Source of the DNA: CAWBVG01 sp963792175
GTDB taxonomy: Bacteria > Acidobacteriota > Vicinamibacteria > Vicinamibacterales > CAVVIG01
Assembly: GCA_963792175.1 (NCBI GenBank)
Contig: CAWBVG010000024.1
Span: 62,001 to 126,000, forward strand
Reading direction: 5' to 3'
Length of the DNA: 64,000 nucleotides
The first letter of the stretch is position 1. Each line of letters begins with the position of its first letter. The position numbers and the translations under genes are program-made. Of this stretch, positions 9,312-17,599 are shown in pieces. The notes below the pieces were generated by a model that was not told the DNA's origin, did no database searches, and saw only the letters and a program-made list of their open reading frames with translations.

Positions 9312-9970
9312 CCTGCCTCCCCGAGCTCCCGAAGAAACGTGGCGGCGTTTTTCAGAACGGCTTCCGACCACTCGTGCCCGCCCTCGAACGTCACGGCGTG
9401 CACCGTCACGCCGGACTCGCGCAGGCGGGTGATGTCGTGCTGGAACTTCGTGTCCGTATACCACTCGTCGCTCGCGCCGCGACAGACCAGCGCCTGGTGT
9501 GTGCGAGCGAGCGACGCGGCGTCGATCTCCGGCGGCACGTCGCCGCCGACCGCGATGACACCGTCGACGCGGCGGGTGGTCGCGGTCGCGGCACGAAAAC
9601 CCATCGCGACTCCCTGCGAGAAGGCAGCAAACACCAACCGTCGCGGCTCGCCTCCGATCTCGCGCGACGCGGCGTCAATCACGCCGTCCACGTAGGCGAG
9701 GTTGTCGGCGATCGCCAGCTCGCGATCCTGACGCGTCATCCAGCTGGCGATCACCTCGTTGGTGCGCCGCTGATAGAAGCGGTGGAGGCCCTGGACCGAC
9801 ACCAGCGTCCATCGATCCGCGCCTGGAATCGCGCGCAGGCGTTCGAGCTGCGATTCAGCGCCCTCGGCATAGCCGTGAAAACCGACGAGCAGACCGGCAG
9901 GCGCGGGCGTCGACGCCGGAAGCAGCAGATAGCGTCCGTGGGTGGTTGCCGCGATGTTCCGTTCGATCAC
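9308..9970 (-). CDS. phospholipase/carboxylesterase-type hydrolase
   Basis: A 220-aa alpha/beta hydrolase resembling the Abhydrolase_2 (YpfH/PLA-CEase) group. It has LLVGFHGYAEGAESQ, the nucleophile in FAAFSQGVAMG, the acid Asp in GASDEWYT and the His in EGGHEWSE. It starts with ATG at 9968-9970, which overlaps the vapC stop. It is coupled to the acetyltransferase downstream. Substrate unknown. Confidence 0.8.
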   Translation of the reverse strand: MIERNIAATTHGRYLLLPASTPAPAGLLVGFHGYAEGAESQLERLRAIPGADRWTLVSVQGLHRFYQRRTNEVIASWMTRQDRELAIADNLAYVDGVIDAASREIGGEPRRLVFAAFSQGVAMGFRAATATTRRVDGVIAVGGDVPPEIDAASLARTHQALVCRGASDEWYTDTKFQHDITRLRESGVTVHAVTFEGGHEWSEAVLKNAATFLRELGEAG

Positions 9971-10374
9971 CAGATGACCTTTACGACGCCGGAACCGCGA
10001 ATGTCGGCGTCACGAGTGATGAGCGGCAGATCGATAGTCCGCGCCGTCGCACAAATGAGCGCGTCGAAGGGATCGCGGTTGAACCGCAGCTCGTCGGCCA
10101 GATAGATCTGCTGTGGCGTGATGTCGATGGGTTGATACGCCGGATTGCTGAAGAGATCGTCGAAGAACGCACGGACCGTCCGGCGCAGGTTGATGCGCGA
10201 CACCCGTGCAAGGAGACTGCATTCCCAGATCACGATGGTTGGTACGTAGAGGATCGCGGCGCGGCGCTCGCAGCGATCGAAGAAGGCGGCGGCACGAGGG
10301 CCGAGCTTGCCCGTGCCTGCCGCGTGGAATACCAGCGCGTGCGTGTCGGTCACCGCGGCCTCTGGCTCAGGCAC
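9967..10374 (-). CDS. vapC: VapC-type PIN-domain toxin
   Basis: A 135-aa PIN ribonuclease. Acidic active-site residues are placed as expected: Asp in VTDTHAL near the N-terminus, Glu in IVIWECSLL, Asp in NRDPFDALICATA and Asp in LPLITRDADI. Such toxins cut tRNA or rRNA and are held in check by the partner encoded just upstream. It begins with GTG at 10374, overlapping the antitoxin by 8 bp, and ends overlapping the esterase start. Intact. Confidence 0.88.
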   Translation of the reverse strand: MPEPEAAVTDTHALVFHAAGTGKLGPRAAAFFDRCERRAAILYVPTIVIWECSLLARVSRINLRRTVRAFFDDLFSNPAYQPIDITPQQIYLADELRFNRDPFDALICATARTIDLPLITRDADIRGSGVVKVIW

Positions 10375-10684
10375 GGCGTTTCTTCACGTGCCGACGAATC
10401 TTGTGCTGAGGCGCGGCTTCCTTGACCATCAACGGCCGGCTCAAGGACGCGTCGAACAGCGCTCCAATCGCTTCGTCCGCGCGTTCGAGCAGCGGATCGC
10501 CAGGATCAATGTCGATGGTTCCGACGACCGACGTCGTCCGGCCGCCGCCACCTGATTCGCGCGCCGCGGTGACGATCTGATCGAGCAGTTCGCTGACGCT
10601 GCGCAGGCCCGCAGCCCCCGCCCGGCCTTTCAGCCAAGTCACGTTGTCGGCTTCGAGCGTAATGGAGATCGCTTGCTTCGCCAT
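10367..10684 (-). CDS. vapB: VapB-like ribbon-helix-helix antitoxin
   Basis: A 105-aa partner of the PIN toxin. The N-terminal 45 residues (ISITLEADNVTWLKGRAG, then LRSVSELLDQIVTAAR) fit a ribbon-helix-helix DNA-binding fold. The acidic and basic tail (GDPLLERADEAIGALFDA, HKIRRHVKKRR) would wrap the toxin. It starts with ATG at 10682-10684. A TATAAT box and a direct repeat lie immediately upstream, as expected for self-repression. The same strand is open far upstream, but that extension is an artefact over the permease gene. Confidence 0.82.
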   Translation of the reverse strand: MAKQAISITLEADNVTWLKGRAGAAGLRSVSELLDQIVTAARESGGGGRTTSVVGTIDIDPGDPLLERADEAIGALFDASLSRPLMVKEAAPQHKIRRHVKKRRA

Positions 10685-10714
10685 ACGATATTTATACGAT
10701 ATAGCCTGATTATA
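10683..10714 (-). promoter_or_regulatory. vapBC promoter and probable operator
   Basis: An unusually AT-rich patch. On the minus strand TATAAT lies at 10709-10714. The nine-base unit ATACGATAT (plus strand) occurs twice, at 10683-10691 and 10694-10702, one helical turn apart (11 bp) and between the -10 box and the start codon. This is a classical layout for antitoxin autorepression; binding is inferred. Confidence 0.6.
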
Positions 10715-10736
10715 GCCTCGGTCAAGATGTATTCTT

Positions 10737-12039
10737 GTGGCGGTGAACGCTGCAGACATCGCCCCGGTTCGAGCCGACGCGCAAACGCAGTCAAGCGCCG
10801 ATTTGTTTTTGATCTTCGTCGGCGCGAACGTCGTGGCGACAACGTTCCAGGTCGGCGCCAGCCTCGCGGCGTCGTTCAGCCTGCGTGCGTCGATGCTGTT
10901 AATCGTGGTCGGCAGCGTGGCCGGCGCGGCGCTGGTCGCGGCGCTCGCGCCGATTGGCTCGCGCCTTCGCGTGCCCTCGGTCATCGCCGCGCGGCCGGCC
11001 CTCGGCATGCAGGGTGCCGGCGTCGTGGCCGCGCTCCTGTACGGATCCAACTTCGCCTGGATCGCGCTCAACAACGTGATTGCCGCATCGGCGATGAGTC
11101 GCGTCGCCGGTACCACGGCCTGGCTGGGTGCGACCGGATCGCAAACACTGTGGGCCATCGGCCTCGGCGTCCTGGCCACGGTCGTCGTCTGGCGCGGACC
11201 TTCGGCGGTGGCGCGCGCCGATCGGATTGCCGTGCCGCTCCTCGCGGTCGTTGCAATCCTGCTGACCATCGCCTGTGTGCGCGCTGCCGGCAACCTTGGA
11301 CCCGCGCCGCTGCCGACGATGAGCTGGTCGCGCGGCCTGGATGTCGTGATCGGGTATCAGGTCTCGTGGATCCTGATGTTCGCGGACTACTCCCGGTACA
11401 CGAGCTCGCCGCGCGGCAGCGCGGTGGCGGTCTTCTTCGGTCTCGCGCTGACGAGCGTCTGGATGATGCCGCTCGGCGCGATTAGCCGCGCGTGCGGCCG
11501 GCTCGACCGATCCAGGCACGATGCTCGCCGCTGTGGGGCTCGGCGCGGCTGGTGCGGTCCTGCTGGCCGTCGCGACGCTCACGACGAACTTCGTGAACAT
11601 CTACATGTCCGCGCTGGCGTGGAAAAGCCTGTTTCCCGCCGCGCGCGACGCGACGGTCGTGTGGACGATCGGATCTGATTGGCACGGCGCTGAGCGCGAT
11701 TCCGGGCGTCTGGCTCGAGCGATACACGAGCTTCATGGTGGCGCTCGGCGCCGTGCTCGTCCCGGTCGGCGGCGTCCTCGTCGCGCACTACTACTCGGGG
11801 TCAGATCTTGATTTTTCCGTTCGAAGCGTGGACCACCGCAAAAATCAAGATCTGACCCGTTGTACGATCACGCCGGGCCGTTCCGGGGCGTGAACGTGGC
11901 CGGCATGCTGGCGTGGGGTGCGGGTGCGGCGGTGTTTTTTGCCGCCGGATCCATCGGCGGTACGCTGCCGGCGCTGGTCACGTCGATCGCGGTTTACGTC
12001 GGGCTGTCGCAGGTCGCGTCATCGGTTCCGCGGTTCTGA
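10737..12039 (+). CDS. cytosine/purine permease (NCS1 family), frameshifts and internal palindrome
   Basis: A twelve-helix nucleobase permease of the codB/NCS1 type. The first 250 residues read cleanly (FLIFVGANVVATTFQVGAS, then VPSVIAARPALGMQGA, SWILMFADYSRYTS). Extra bases near 11490 and 11675 then move the frame; the later parts (TLTTNFVNIYMSALAWKSL, VLVPVGGVLVAHYY, LYDHAGPFRGVNVAGM) clearly continue it to the TGA at 12037. Between HYY and LYDHAGPF lies a GGGGTC palindrome (11797-11858). Restoring the one C missing from its right arm keeps the frame open across it. Start is GTG 10737 or 10743. Confidence 0.78.
11797..11858. repeat. GGGGTCAGATCTTGATTTTT palindrome inside the permease gene
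   Basis: Left arm 11797-11816, right arm 11840-11858. The right arm is the reverse complement of the left over 19 bases and lacks only the last C. The 23-bp centre is unrelated. It interrupts a conserved part of the permease. With the missing C restored the element is an in-frame insert of about 20 codons (reading SGSDLDF...KNQDLTP). Confidence 0.85.
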
Positions 12040-12090
12040 GGTTCTGAACCCTGAACTAGACCTGGAACTGCGAACCCTGAACTCTCAGTC
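12032..12090. repeat. GGTTCTGA/GAACCCT repeat joining two stop codons
   Basis: GGTTCTGAGGTTCTGAACCC begins in the last codons of the permease and includes its TGA (12037-12039). It runs on through GAACTAG, GGAACTGC and GAACCCTGAAC to the ADOP stop at 12085-12087. The units are about 7 bp. Related units occur at 30890-30960 and 54645-54682. Confidence 0.7.
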
Positions 12091-14531
12091 CGCCCGCAGC
12101 CCCTGCAGCGGATCGATCGACGCCGCGCGGCGCGCCGGCAGCGCGCAGGCGGCGAGCGCGGTAACGGTCGCGAGGATGACCGCGGCGGCAAACGCCACCG
12201 CGTCGCCGGACGACACGCCATACAACAGGCTCGACAGCGTGCGCCCCAGCGCGAACGCGCCGAAGGCGCCGACCGCGGCGCCCAGCAGCGTCAACCCGAG
12301 ACCCTGACGAACGACGAGCCACAGCACGTCGCGCGGTTGCGCCCCAAGCGCCATCCGCACGCTGAGCTCCTGGCGGCGCTGGTTCACGGCGTACGACAGC
12401 ACGCCGTAGATACCCAGCGCCGCGAGACCCAGCGCGATGACGGCGAACACGGTCATCAACAGCATGAGCGCCCGCGGGCGATCCGTCGCTTGAGCGACGA
12501 CGCTGTCCAGCGTGCGAGCCGGGGACAACGGCAGATTCGGGTCCAGCCGCTGAACGGCTGCGCGAACCCCGCCGATCACCGACGCCGCATCGCCTTGTCC
12601 CTTCACCGACCAGGTTGAATCCGCGGAACGAGAACTGACGATAGGTGAAAAAGACCGCTGGCTCAGGCAGCTGCGCCAGGCTGGCATTCTTCAGGTCGGC
12701 CACCACCCCGATCACCTCGTACTTCGTCGTCGGCGGCATGAGCACGGCGCCCATCGGGCCGATGAAACGGACCGAGGTCGTGATCCGCTGCCCGATCGCG
12801 TCTCCCTTCGGCCATTCGCGGCGCGCCAGCGCTTCGTTGACGATCACCACGCCGGGCGCGTCGACCGTGTCGTGCGGCTCGAAGAAGCGTCCTTTGAGCA
12901 GCGGCACGCCGATCACTTTGAAATAGTCCTCGTCGACGCTCTGATGCTGAGCGAGCGGCGCGTCCTCGTCCGCGGGACGCGGACGGCCCTCGATCAGGAA
13001 TCGCAGACGCCAGGCCGGGTCGAGTGGCAGGAAGTTGGCGAGCCCGGCGCCGGACACGCCCGGCTGGGTGCGCAGCGACGTGAGCAGCTGGTCGTAGAAA
13101 TCCGCGATCTTCTTGAAGTCCCGATAGCTATTCGGCAGGTCGAGGTTGACGGTGACGACCTGCGTCGATCGGAAGCCTGGATCCTCTTGAATCAGCCGCT
13201 GGAAGCTGCGCCCGAGCAGCGCCGCGCCGACGAGCAACATGACGGCGAGGCCGACTTCGGCGACCACGAGCGCGCTGCGTGCGCGGCGCCGGGCGCCGCC
13301 CTGTTCGCTGCCGCGCCCCGATTCTTTCAGCGGGCGCTGCATGTCGCCGCGCGCCATCAGGATGGCCGGCACGATCCCGAACGCCAGCGCCGTGAGACCC
13401 GCGACCGCGACCGCAAACCCGAGCACGCGTGGATCGATGCTCGCCGCGCCAACGTCTTCCAGCCGTGGCACGGGCACCGGAGATCCCGCGACCAGCGCCT
13501 TGACGAAGAACGATCGCCAGCACGACGCCGAGCGACGTCCCGACCACGGCCAGGATGATGCTCTCGGTGAGGAACTGCAGTACGAGCCGGCCGCGGCTCG
13601 CCCCGATGGCCGCGCGTACGGCCACCTCGCGCTCGCGCGCCGTCGCGCGCGCCAGCAGCAGGCTCGCCACATTCGTGCAGGTGATGAGCAACAGGAACCC
13701 GGCGGCGCCGAACAGCGCGAACAGCGCCGGCCGGAAGTAGCCTTCGACCTCGTGCGCGAGCGGAATCGCACGCGCCCCCCAGTCGCCATTGGTCGCCTTG
13801 AACTCGGCGCCCAGCCTCGTCGTCAGGGCGCGCAGTTCCGCGTTCGCCTGCTCGACGCCGACCGCGGGTTTCAGGCGGAACAGCGACTCGACGAAATGCG
13901 CGCCGCGGCTGTGCTGCGCGAAATCCCACTGCAGGCGCTGCCACACGTCCGTGTCGTTGGGATAGTTGAACCCCGGCGGCATCACGCCGCTCACCGTGTA
14001 GACGATGGAGCTGAGCGTGATCGGCTTGCCGATGATGGCGGGATCGCCGTTGAACCGCTCGCGCCAGAGACGATGGCTGATGACCGCGATGCGATCGCGT
14101 GAATAGAAGGTCGTGGCCGGGAACCCTGCGCCGATGAGCGGCTGGACGCCGATGACGCCGAAGAAGTTGCCGCTCGCCTCGATCGCGTTGACCCGAATCG
14201 GATCCTTCCCCGCCTCGGTGATGTTCACCTGCGGATACCACCAGCCGGCGGCGTCCTCGAAGACATGGGACAGGTTCCGATAGTCGTTGAACGTCACCGG
14301 CGAGATGCGCTCGTGGGTCAGCGCCTTGCTGACATTGGTGTCCCAGACCATCGCGAGGCGGTCCGGGTCGGGATACGGCAGCGGCCGCAGCACGACCCGG
14401 TCGAGCACCGTGAAGATGGCGGTGGTGGCGCCCACCCCGAGCGCCAGCGCCAGCACAGCCGCAATGGTGAAGCCAGGCGTGCGGCGCAGGAGCCGGACGC
14501 CGAAACGGACATCCTGAAGCAGTCGATCCAT
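12085..14531 (-). CDS. ADOP-type ABC transporter permease (two frameshifts)
   Basis: An acidobacterial duplicated orphan permease, about 815 aa, related to MacB but with two fused FtsX/MacB units. It starts MDRLLQDVRFGVRLLRRTPG, with the first membrane helix FTIAAVLALALGVGATTAIF, then a MacB periplasmic domain (VRLRPLPYPDPDR-like) and three helices near TNVASLLLARATAREREVAV. It then restarts: RRRARSALVVAEVGLAVMLL, a second periplasmic domain, and the C-terminal helices (LLMTVFAVIALGLAALGIYG ... LPARRAASIDPLQGLRAD). Frame is lost near 13500 and again near 12620. No ATPase is adjacent, the usual 'orphan' state. Cargo unknown. Confidence 0.85.
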
Positions 14532-14539
14532 GCGGGGAG

Positions 14540-14932
14540 TTAGACGAGCACGACGGGCCGCCGGGTTGTTAGGGTGTCGAGCGAATGGGCCTCGATGAGA
14601 AATTCCGCGACGATTCGGCCGGAAATCAGATGTTCCTGGATGATCCGCTCGAGCACCGGCGGATCGCAGTGCCCGTACCAGGCGCCCTCGGGATAGACGA
14701 CCGCGATCGGGCCGCCTTCACAAATCCTCAGACAGTTCGCCTTGGTTCTGAGGATGCCGCCCTGCTCGGACAGCCCCAGCGCCTTGAGCCGGCCTTTCAG
14801 GAATTCCCACGCCGCGAGACCTCGATCCTTCTCGCAACATTTCGGATTCGTCTGATCGCAGCAAAGAAAGATGTGCCGGCGCGCGACCGGCACGCCGATG
14901 GTTGCGGCAATCTCGCGTTGCGAATCACTCAC
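14540..14932 (-). CDS. thioredoxin-like [2Fe-2S] ferredoxin
   Basis: A 130-aa (2Fe-2S) ferredoxin of the Clostridium-pasteurianum type. The cluster ligands are in RHIFLCCDQTNPKCCEK near the N-terminus and in TKANCLRICEGGP near the middle, giving the C-x(n)-C ... C-xxx-C pattern. The end keeps HCDPPVLERIIQEHL, which is typical. Electron donor or acceptor unknown. It lies 9 bp upstream of the ADOP gene on the same strand, and the aconitase-like gene precedes it. Confidence 0.85.
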   Translation of the reverse strand: MSDSQREIAATIGVPVARRHIFLCCDQTNPKCCEKDRGLAAWEFLKGRLKALGLSEQGGILRTKANCLRICEGGPIAVVYPEGAWYGHCDPPVLERIIQEHLISGRIVAEFLIEAHSLDTLTTRRPVVLV

Positions 14933-14936
14933 GTTT

Positions 14937-14966
14937 GACAGCTAGCCCCTAGCCCCAAGCCCCTAC
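14937..14966. repeat. TAGCCCC heptamer repeat at the aconitase stop
   Basis: GCTAGCCCCTAGCCCCAAGC followed by CCCTAC. On the coding (minus) strand the aconitase stop TAG is itself the first unit of TAGGGGC-type repeats. The same family recurs at 39949, 60326 and 62572. Confidence 0.7.
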
Positions 14967-17002
14967 ACGCCGAAGGCGTCAGGATCCCACTCCAGGCCCA
15001 ATTCACTCGGAGGCGCCATGTACCCGACCAGGGCCGACGCGGCGACGACCGCGGGGCTGGCCAGGTAACCCTCGCCGCCGAGGCCCATGCGATTCTGCCA
15101 GTTGCGATTGAAGGAGGTAATCGCGCGCTGACCCTTGACGAGCGCGTCGGGACCTTGACCGAAGCAGGGCCCGCACCACGACTGACGAATCTCGCCGCCA
15201 GCCGCTCGAAAGACGTCGGCAATCGATTCGCCGCCGAGGCGCCGATCGGGGCGCTCGATCTGCGCGCGGACGCCTCCCGAGCCAGGAAAGATCACGAACG
15301 GCTTCTCGGCATGCGCCGCGCCCTGCTTCCGGGCCGCATGGACAACCAGCGCCGCCGTCAGCAGATCGTCGTAGCCGCCGTTGGTGCAGGATCCGATCAT
15401 GGCCTTGTCGAACGTCAGGCGCTCGCGCGCCACCTCCTCGGCGGGAAACGCATTGCCGGGGCTGAACGGCTTGGCGATCATCGGCGCCACGCCGTCGAGA
15501 TCCATCGTCTCGTCGATCGCGTAGTGCGCGTCGGCGCCCGGCGCGAAGGGCGGATACGGAAAATCCGCCATGCCCTTCGAACGGAACCAGGCGTAGGTGA
15601 TGCCGTCGGGAGCGAAGATGCCGTTGAGCGCCTCCGCCTCCGCCATCATGTTCGCGATGGTATTGCGATACGCGATCGGCAGCTGCTTGCGCGCATCCAC
15701 CAGCTCCACCGACATGCCTTGCGACTGTTTCGTTCCCCACCGCCGCAGGAGCTCGAGAACAATGTCCTTGCCGCTCACCCACGGCTGCAGCCGGCCGTCG
15801 AACACGACGCGCCGCGAGGCCGCCAGCGTGAAGTAGATGTAGCCCGTCGACCAGCCGAACCCCAGCGTGGTCGAGCCGACCCCCATGCCGACCGCGCCGT
15901 ACGCGCCATACGCCCGGCTGTGCGAGTCGGCGCCGGGGATGAACTGGCCGGGCACGACGAGCCCCTGCTCGGGAAAGTAGAAATGAAAGATGCCGTCCCC
16001 GGGCGTCGCGTAATAGGGCTTCTCGATGCCGTGAAGGCGCGCGAATTCGCGCCCGATCGCGGTCTGCTTGTCGTCGTCGGCCTTTTGCGTGAAGACGAAG
16101 TGATCGTTGGCGATGGCGGCCTGCCGCGGATCGATGGCGCGCCCTCCGGTGATCTGATTGAAGGTGTGGATCGCAAACGGCGCGGTGCCGTCCGAGGCGG
16201 GCAGCAGGTCGGCGAATACTCTGAGCGTCGAGCCCGGAGTGACGCGCGCCGATTTGTCGACGCGATGCGCCCACACGATCTGCTCGGTCGACGTCATGGA
16301 CCGCGCCTGGTCGGGATCGGGCCATTCGATCCGGGGAATCGTCGACAGCGACGCGCCGAATTCGCGGCGGCCCGCGGCGAAGATGCCGCCCGTCCGGCGG
16401 ATTTCATCTTCCTTTGGCGTTAGCGGCACCGGCTCGTAGGTCTTCTGCTGAGTGTCGTTCGTCAGAAGGCGCGACTGCGGATCGAAGCTGAATTCATCGC
16501 CATCCCGGGCGTCGGCAACGGCTTGCGGACTCTGCACCACGTGCAGGCCAAGGTTGAGCGCGTTGCGGCGGAAGATGTCGCCCATGTTGTCGCCGCAGAC
16601 GACCACCATCTCGAGGCCGACTTCTTCGGCAATCGCCTTCAGGCCGGCGGGACTCATCTCGCGCGACGAGCCGATGGCAAACCGGTCGCCGGCAATCACG
16701 AACGTCTCGCCGCGGTGCACCCGCGCCCGGAAATCGGGCATCAGGTACCTGAAGGCGCCCGCCTTCCACCGCTCGTCGAGGGTGTCGAGGCTTTCCGAGA
16801 CGCAATCGGTCGCCGGCGTAATCTGGTCGGTGTCGATGGCGTCGAGCTTCTTCTTTTTGCCGAGGACCTTGAGGTCCCAGATGATGAGCGCGCGGCCACG
16901 GATGATGGCCGTTGACGCGCCCTCCTCGACGGCTGAGATCGCGGCCACGGCCGACTCGCGCGACACGCCCGGCTTGAGCCTGGCGGGTTGGATCGTCGGC
17001 AT
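14963..17002 (-). CDS. aconitase-family hydratase with swivel domain first
   Basis: A 679-aa aconitase-superfamily enzyme that isomerises a hydroxy-acid through a [4Fe-4S] cluster. The order is unusual: a LeuD-like swivel domain comes first (residues about 30-200, with GDRFAIGSSREMSP), then the catalytic domain (about 230-679). The three cluster cysteines are in MIGSCTNGGY and in SWCGPCFGQG. Other landmarks are FIPGADSHSRAYGAYGAV and GVRAQIERPDRR. It may act as aconitase, homoaconitase or isopropylmalate dehydratase; the sequence alone does not decide. I chose ATG 17002, preceded by AGAGAG, over a start 13 codons upstream. Intact. Confidence 0.8.
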   Translation of the reverse strand: MPTIQPARLKPGVSRESAVAAISAVEEGASTAIIRGRALIIWDLKVLGKKKKLDAIDTDQITPATDCVSESLDTLDERWKAGAFRYLMPDFRARVHRGETFVIAGDRFAIGSSREMSPAGLKAIAEEVGLEMVVVCGDNMGDIFRRNALNLGLHVVQSPQAVADARDGDEFSFDPQSRLLTNDTQQKTYEPVPLTPKEDEIRRTGGIFAAGRREFGASLSTIPRIEWPDPDQARSMTSTEQIVWAHRVDKSARVTPGSTLRVFADLLPASDGTAPFAIHTFNQITGGRAIDPRQAAIANDHFVFTQKADDDKQTAIGREFARLHGIEKPYYATPGDGIFHFYFPEQGLVVPGQFIPGADSHSRAYGAYGAVGMGVGSTTLGFGWSTGYIYFTLAASRRVVFDGRLQPWVSGKDIVLELLRRWGTKQSQGMSVELVDARKQLPIAYRNTIANMMAEAEALNGIFAPDGITYAWFRSKGMADFPYPPFAPGADAHYAIDETMDLDGVAPMIAKPFSPGNAFPAEEVARERLTFDKAMIGSCTNGGYDDLLTAALVVHAARKQGAAHAEKPFVIFPGSGGVRAQIERPDRRLGGESIADVFRAAGGEIRQSWCGPCFGQGPDALVKGQRAITSFNRNWQNRMGLGGEGYLASPAVVAASALVGYMAPPSELGLEWDPDAFGV

Positions 17003-17074
17003 CGATATCTCTCTAATACTAGCGTGGCCGCCTCCGGGCACGCCGGGCGGGAAAGGTTGGTATCATTGACTGGA

Positions 17075-17494
17075 ATGTCAGAGCTGAAGGATCAGCCTCT
17101 TCACGCGTCGACGTCGGAAGCCGTGACCAACAACGTGCGGGTGGAAGTCGAGTCGCAGTATGCGCCCGAGCACTCGCAGCCCTTCGACAGCCAGTGGTTC
17201 TTCTACTACACGGTCCGCATCACCAATGAGGGCGAGGAAACGGTCCAGTTGCTCAGCCGTCATTGGGTCATCAAGGATGCGACCGGCCACGTCGAGGAAT
17301 TCAAGGGCCCCGGCGTCGTCGGCGAGCAGCCGGTGCTGGGCCCCGGCGAATCCTTCCAGTACACCTCCGGCTGTCCCCTCAAGACCTCGACCGGCGTGAT
17401 GCGCGGCACCTACCAGATGGTCACCGGCACGGATCGCCACTTCGACGTCGAGATCGCGCCCTTCGCGCTGCACGAACCCTACACCGTTCACTGA
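17075..17494 (+). CDS. apaG: ApaG protein
   Basis: A 139-aa ApaG/DUF525 protein, a small fibronectin-III-like beta sandwich. It contains VRVEVESQYAPEHSQP, then YTVRITNEGEETVQLLSRHW, the signature VIKDATGHVEEFKGPGVVGE and the closing GPGESFQYTSGCPL ... GTYQMV. The family is tied to metal tolerance and dinucleotide metabolism, but the exact role is unclear. It starts with ATG at 17075. Divergent from the aconitase-like gene. Intact. Confidence 0.92.
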   Translation: MSELKDQPLHASTSEAVTNNVRVEVESQYAPEHSQPFDSQWFFYYTVRITNEGEETVQLLSRHWVIKDATGHVEEFKGPGVVGEQPVLGPGESFQYTSGCPLKTSTGVMRGTYQMVTGTDRHFDVEIAPFALHEPYTVH

Positions 17495-17599
17495 CCTCCA
17501 CGTCTTACCGCAGAGATCGCGACAGCAGTTTTCACGACGGCAGATAAATCGTCGGCTCTGCGACGCTGCTTCGCCGATGCGATCCGCGGTTCATGTCTT

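Noticed and set aside
10685..11293. N-terminal extension of the VapB antitoxin upstream of 10684
   Set aside because: It overlaps the permease coding region, and the ribbon-helix-helix fold begins at the ATG preceded by a promoter.
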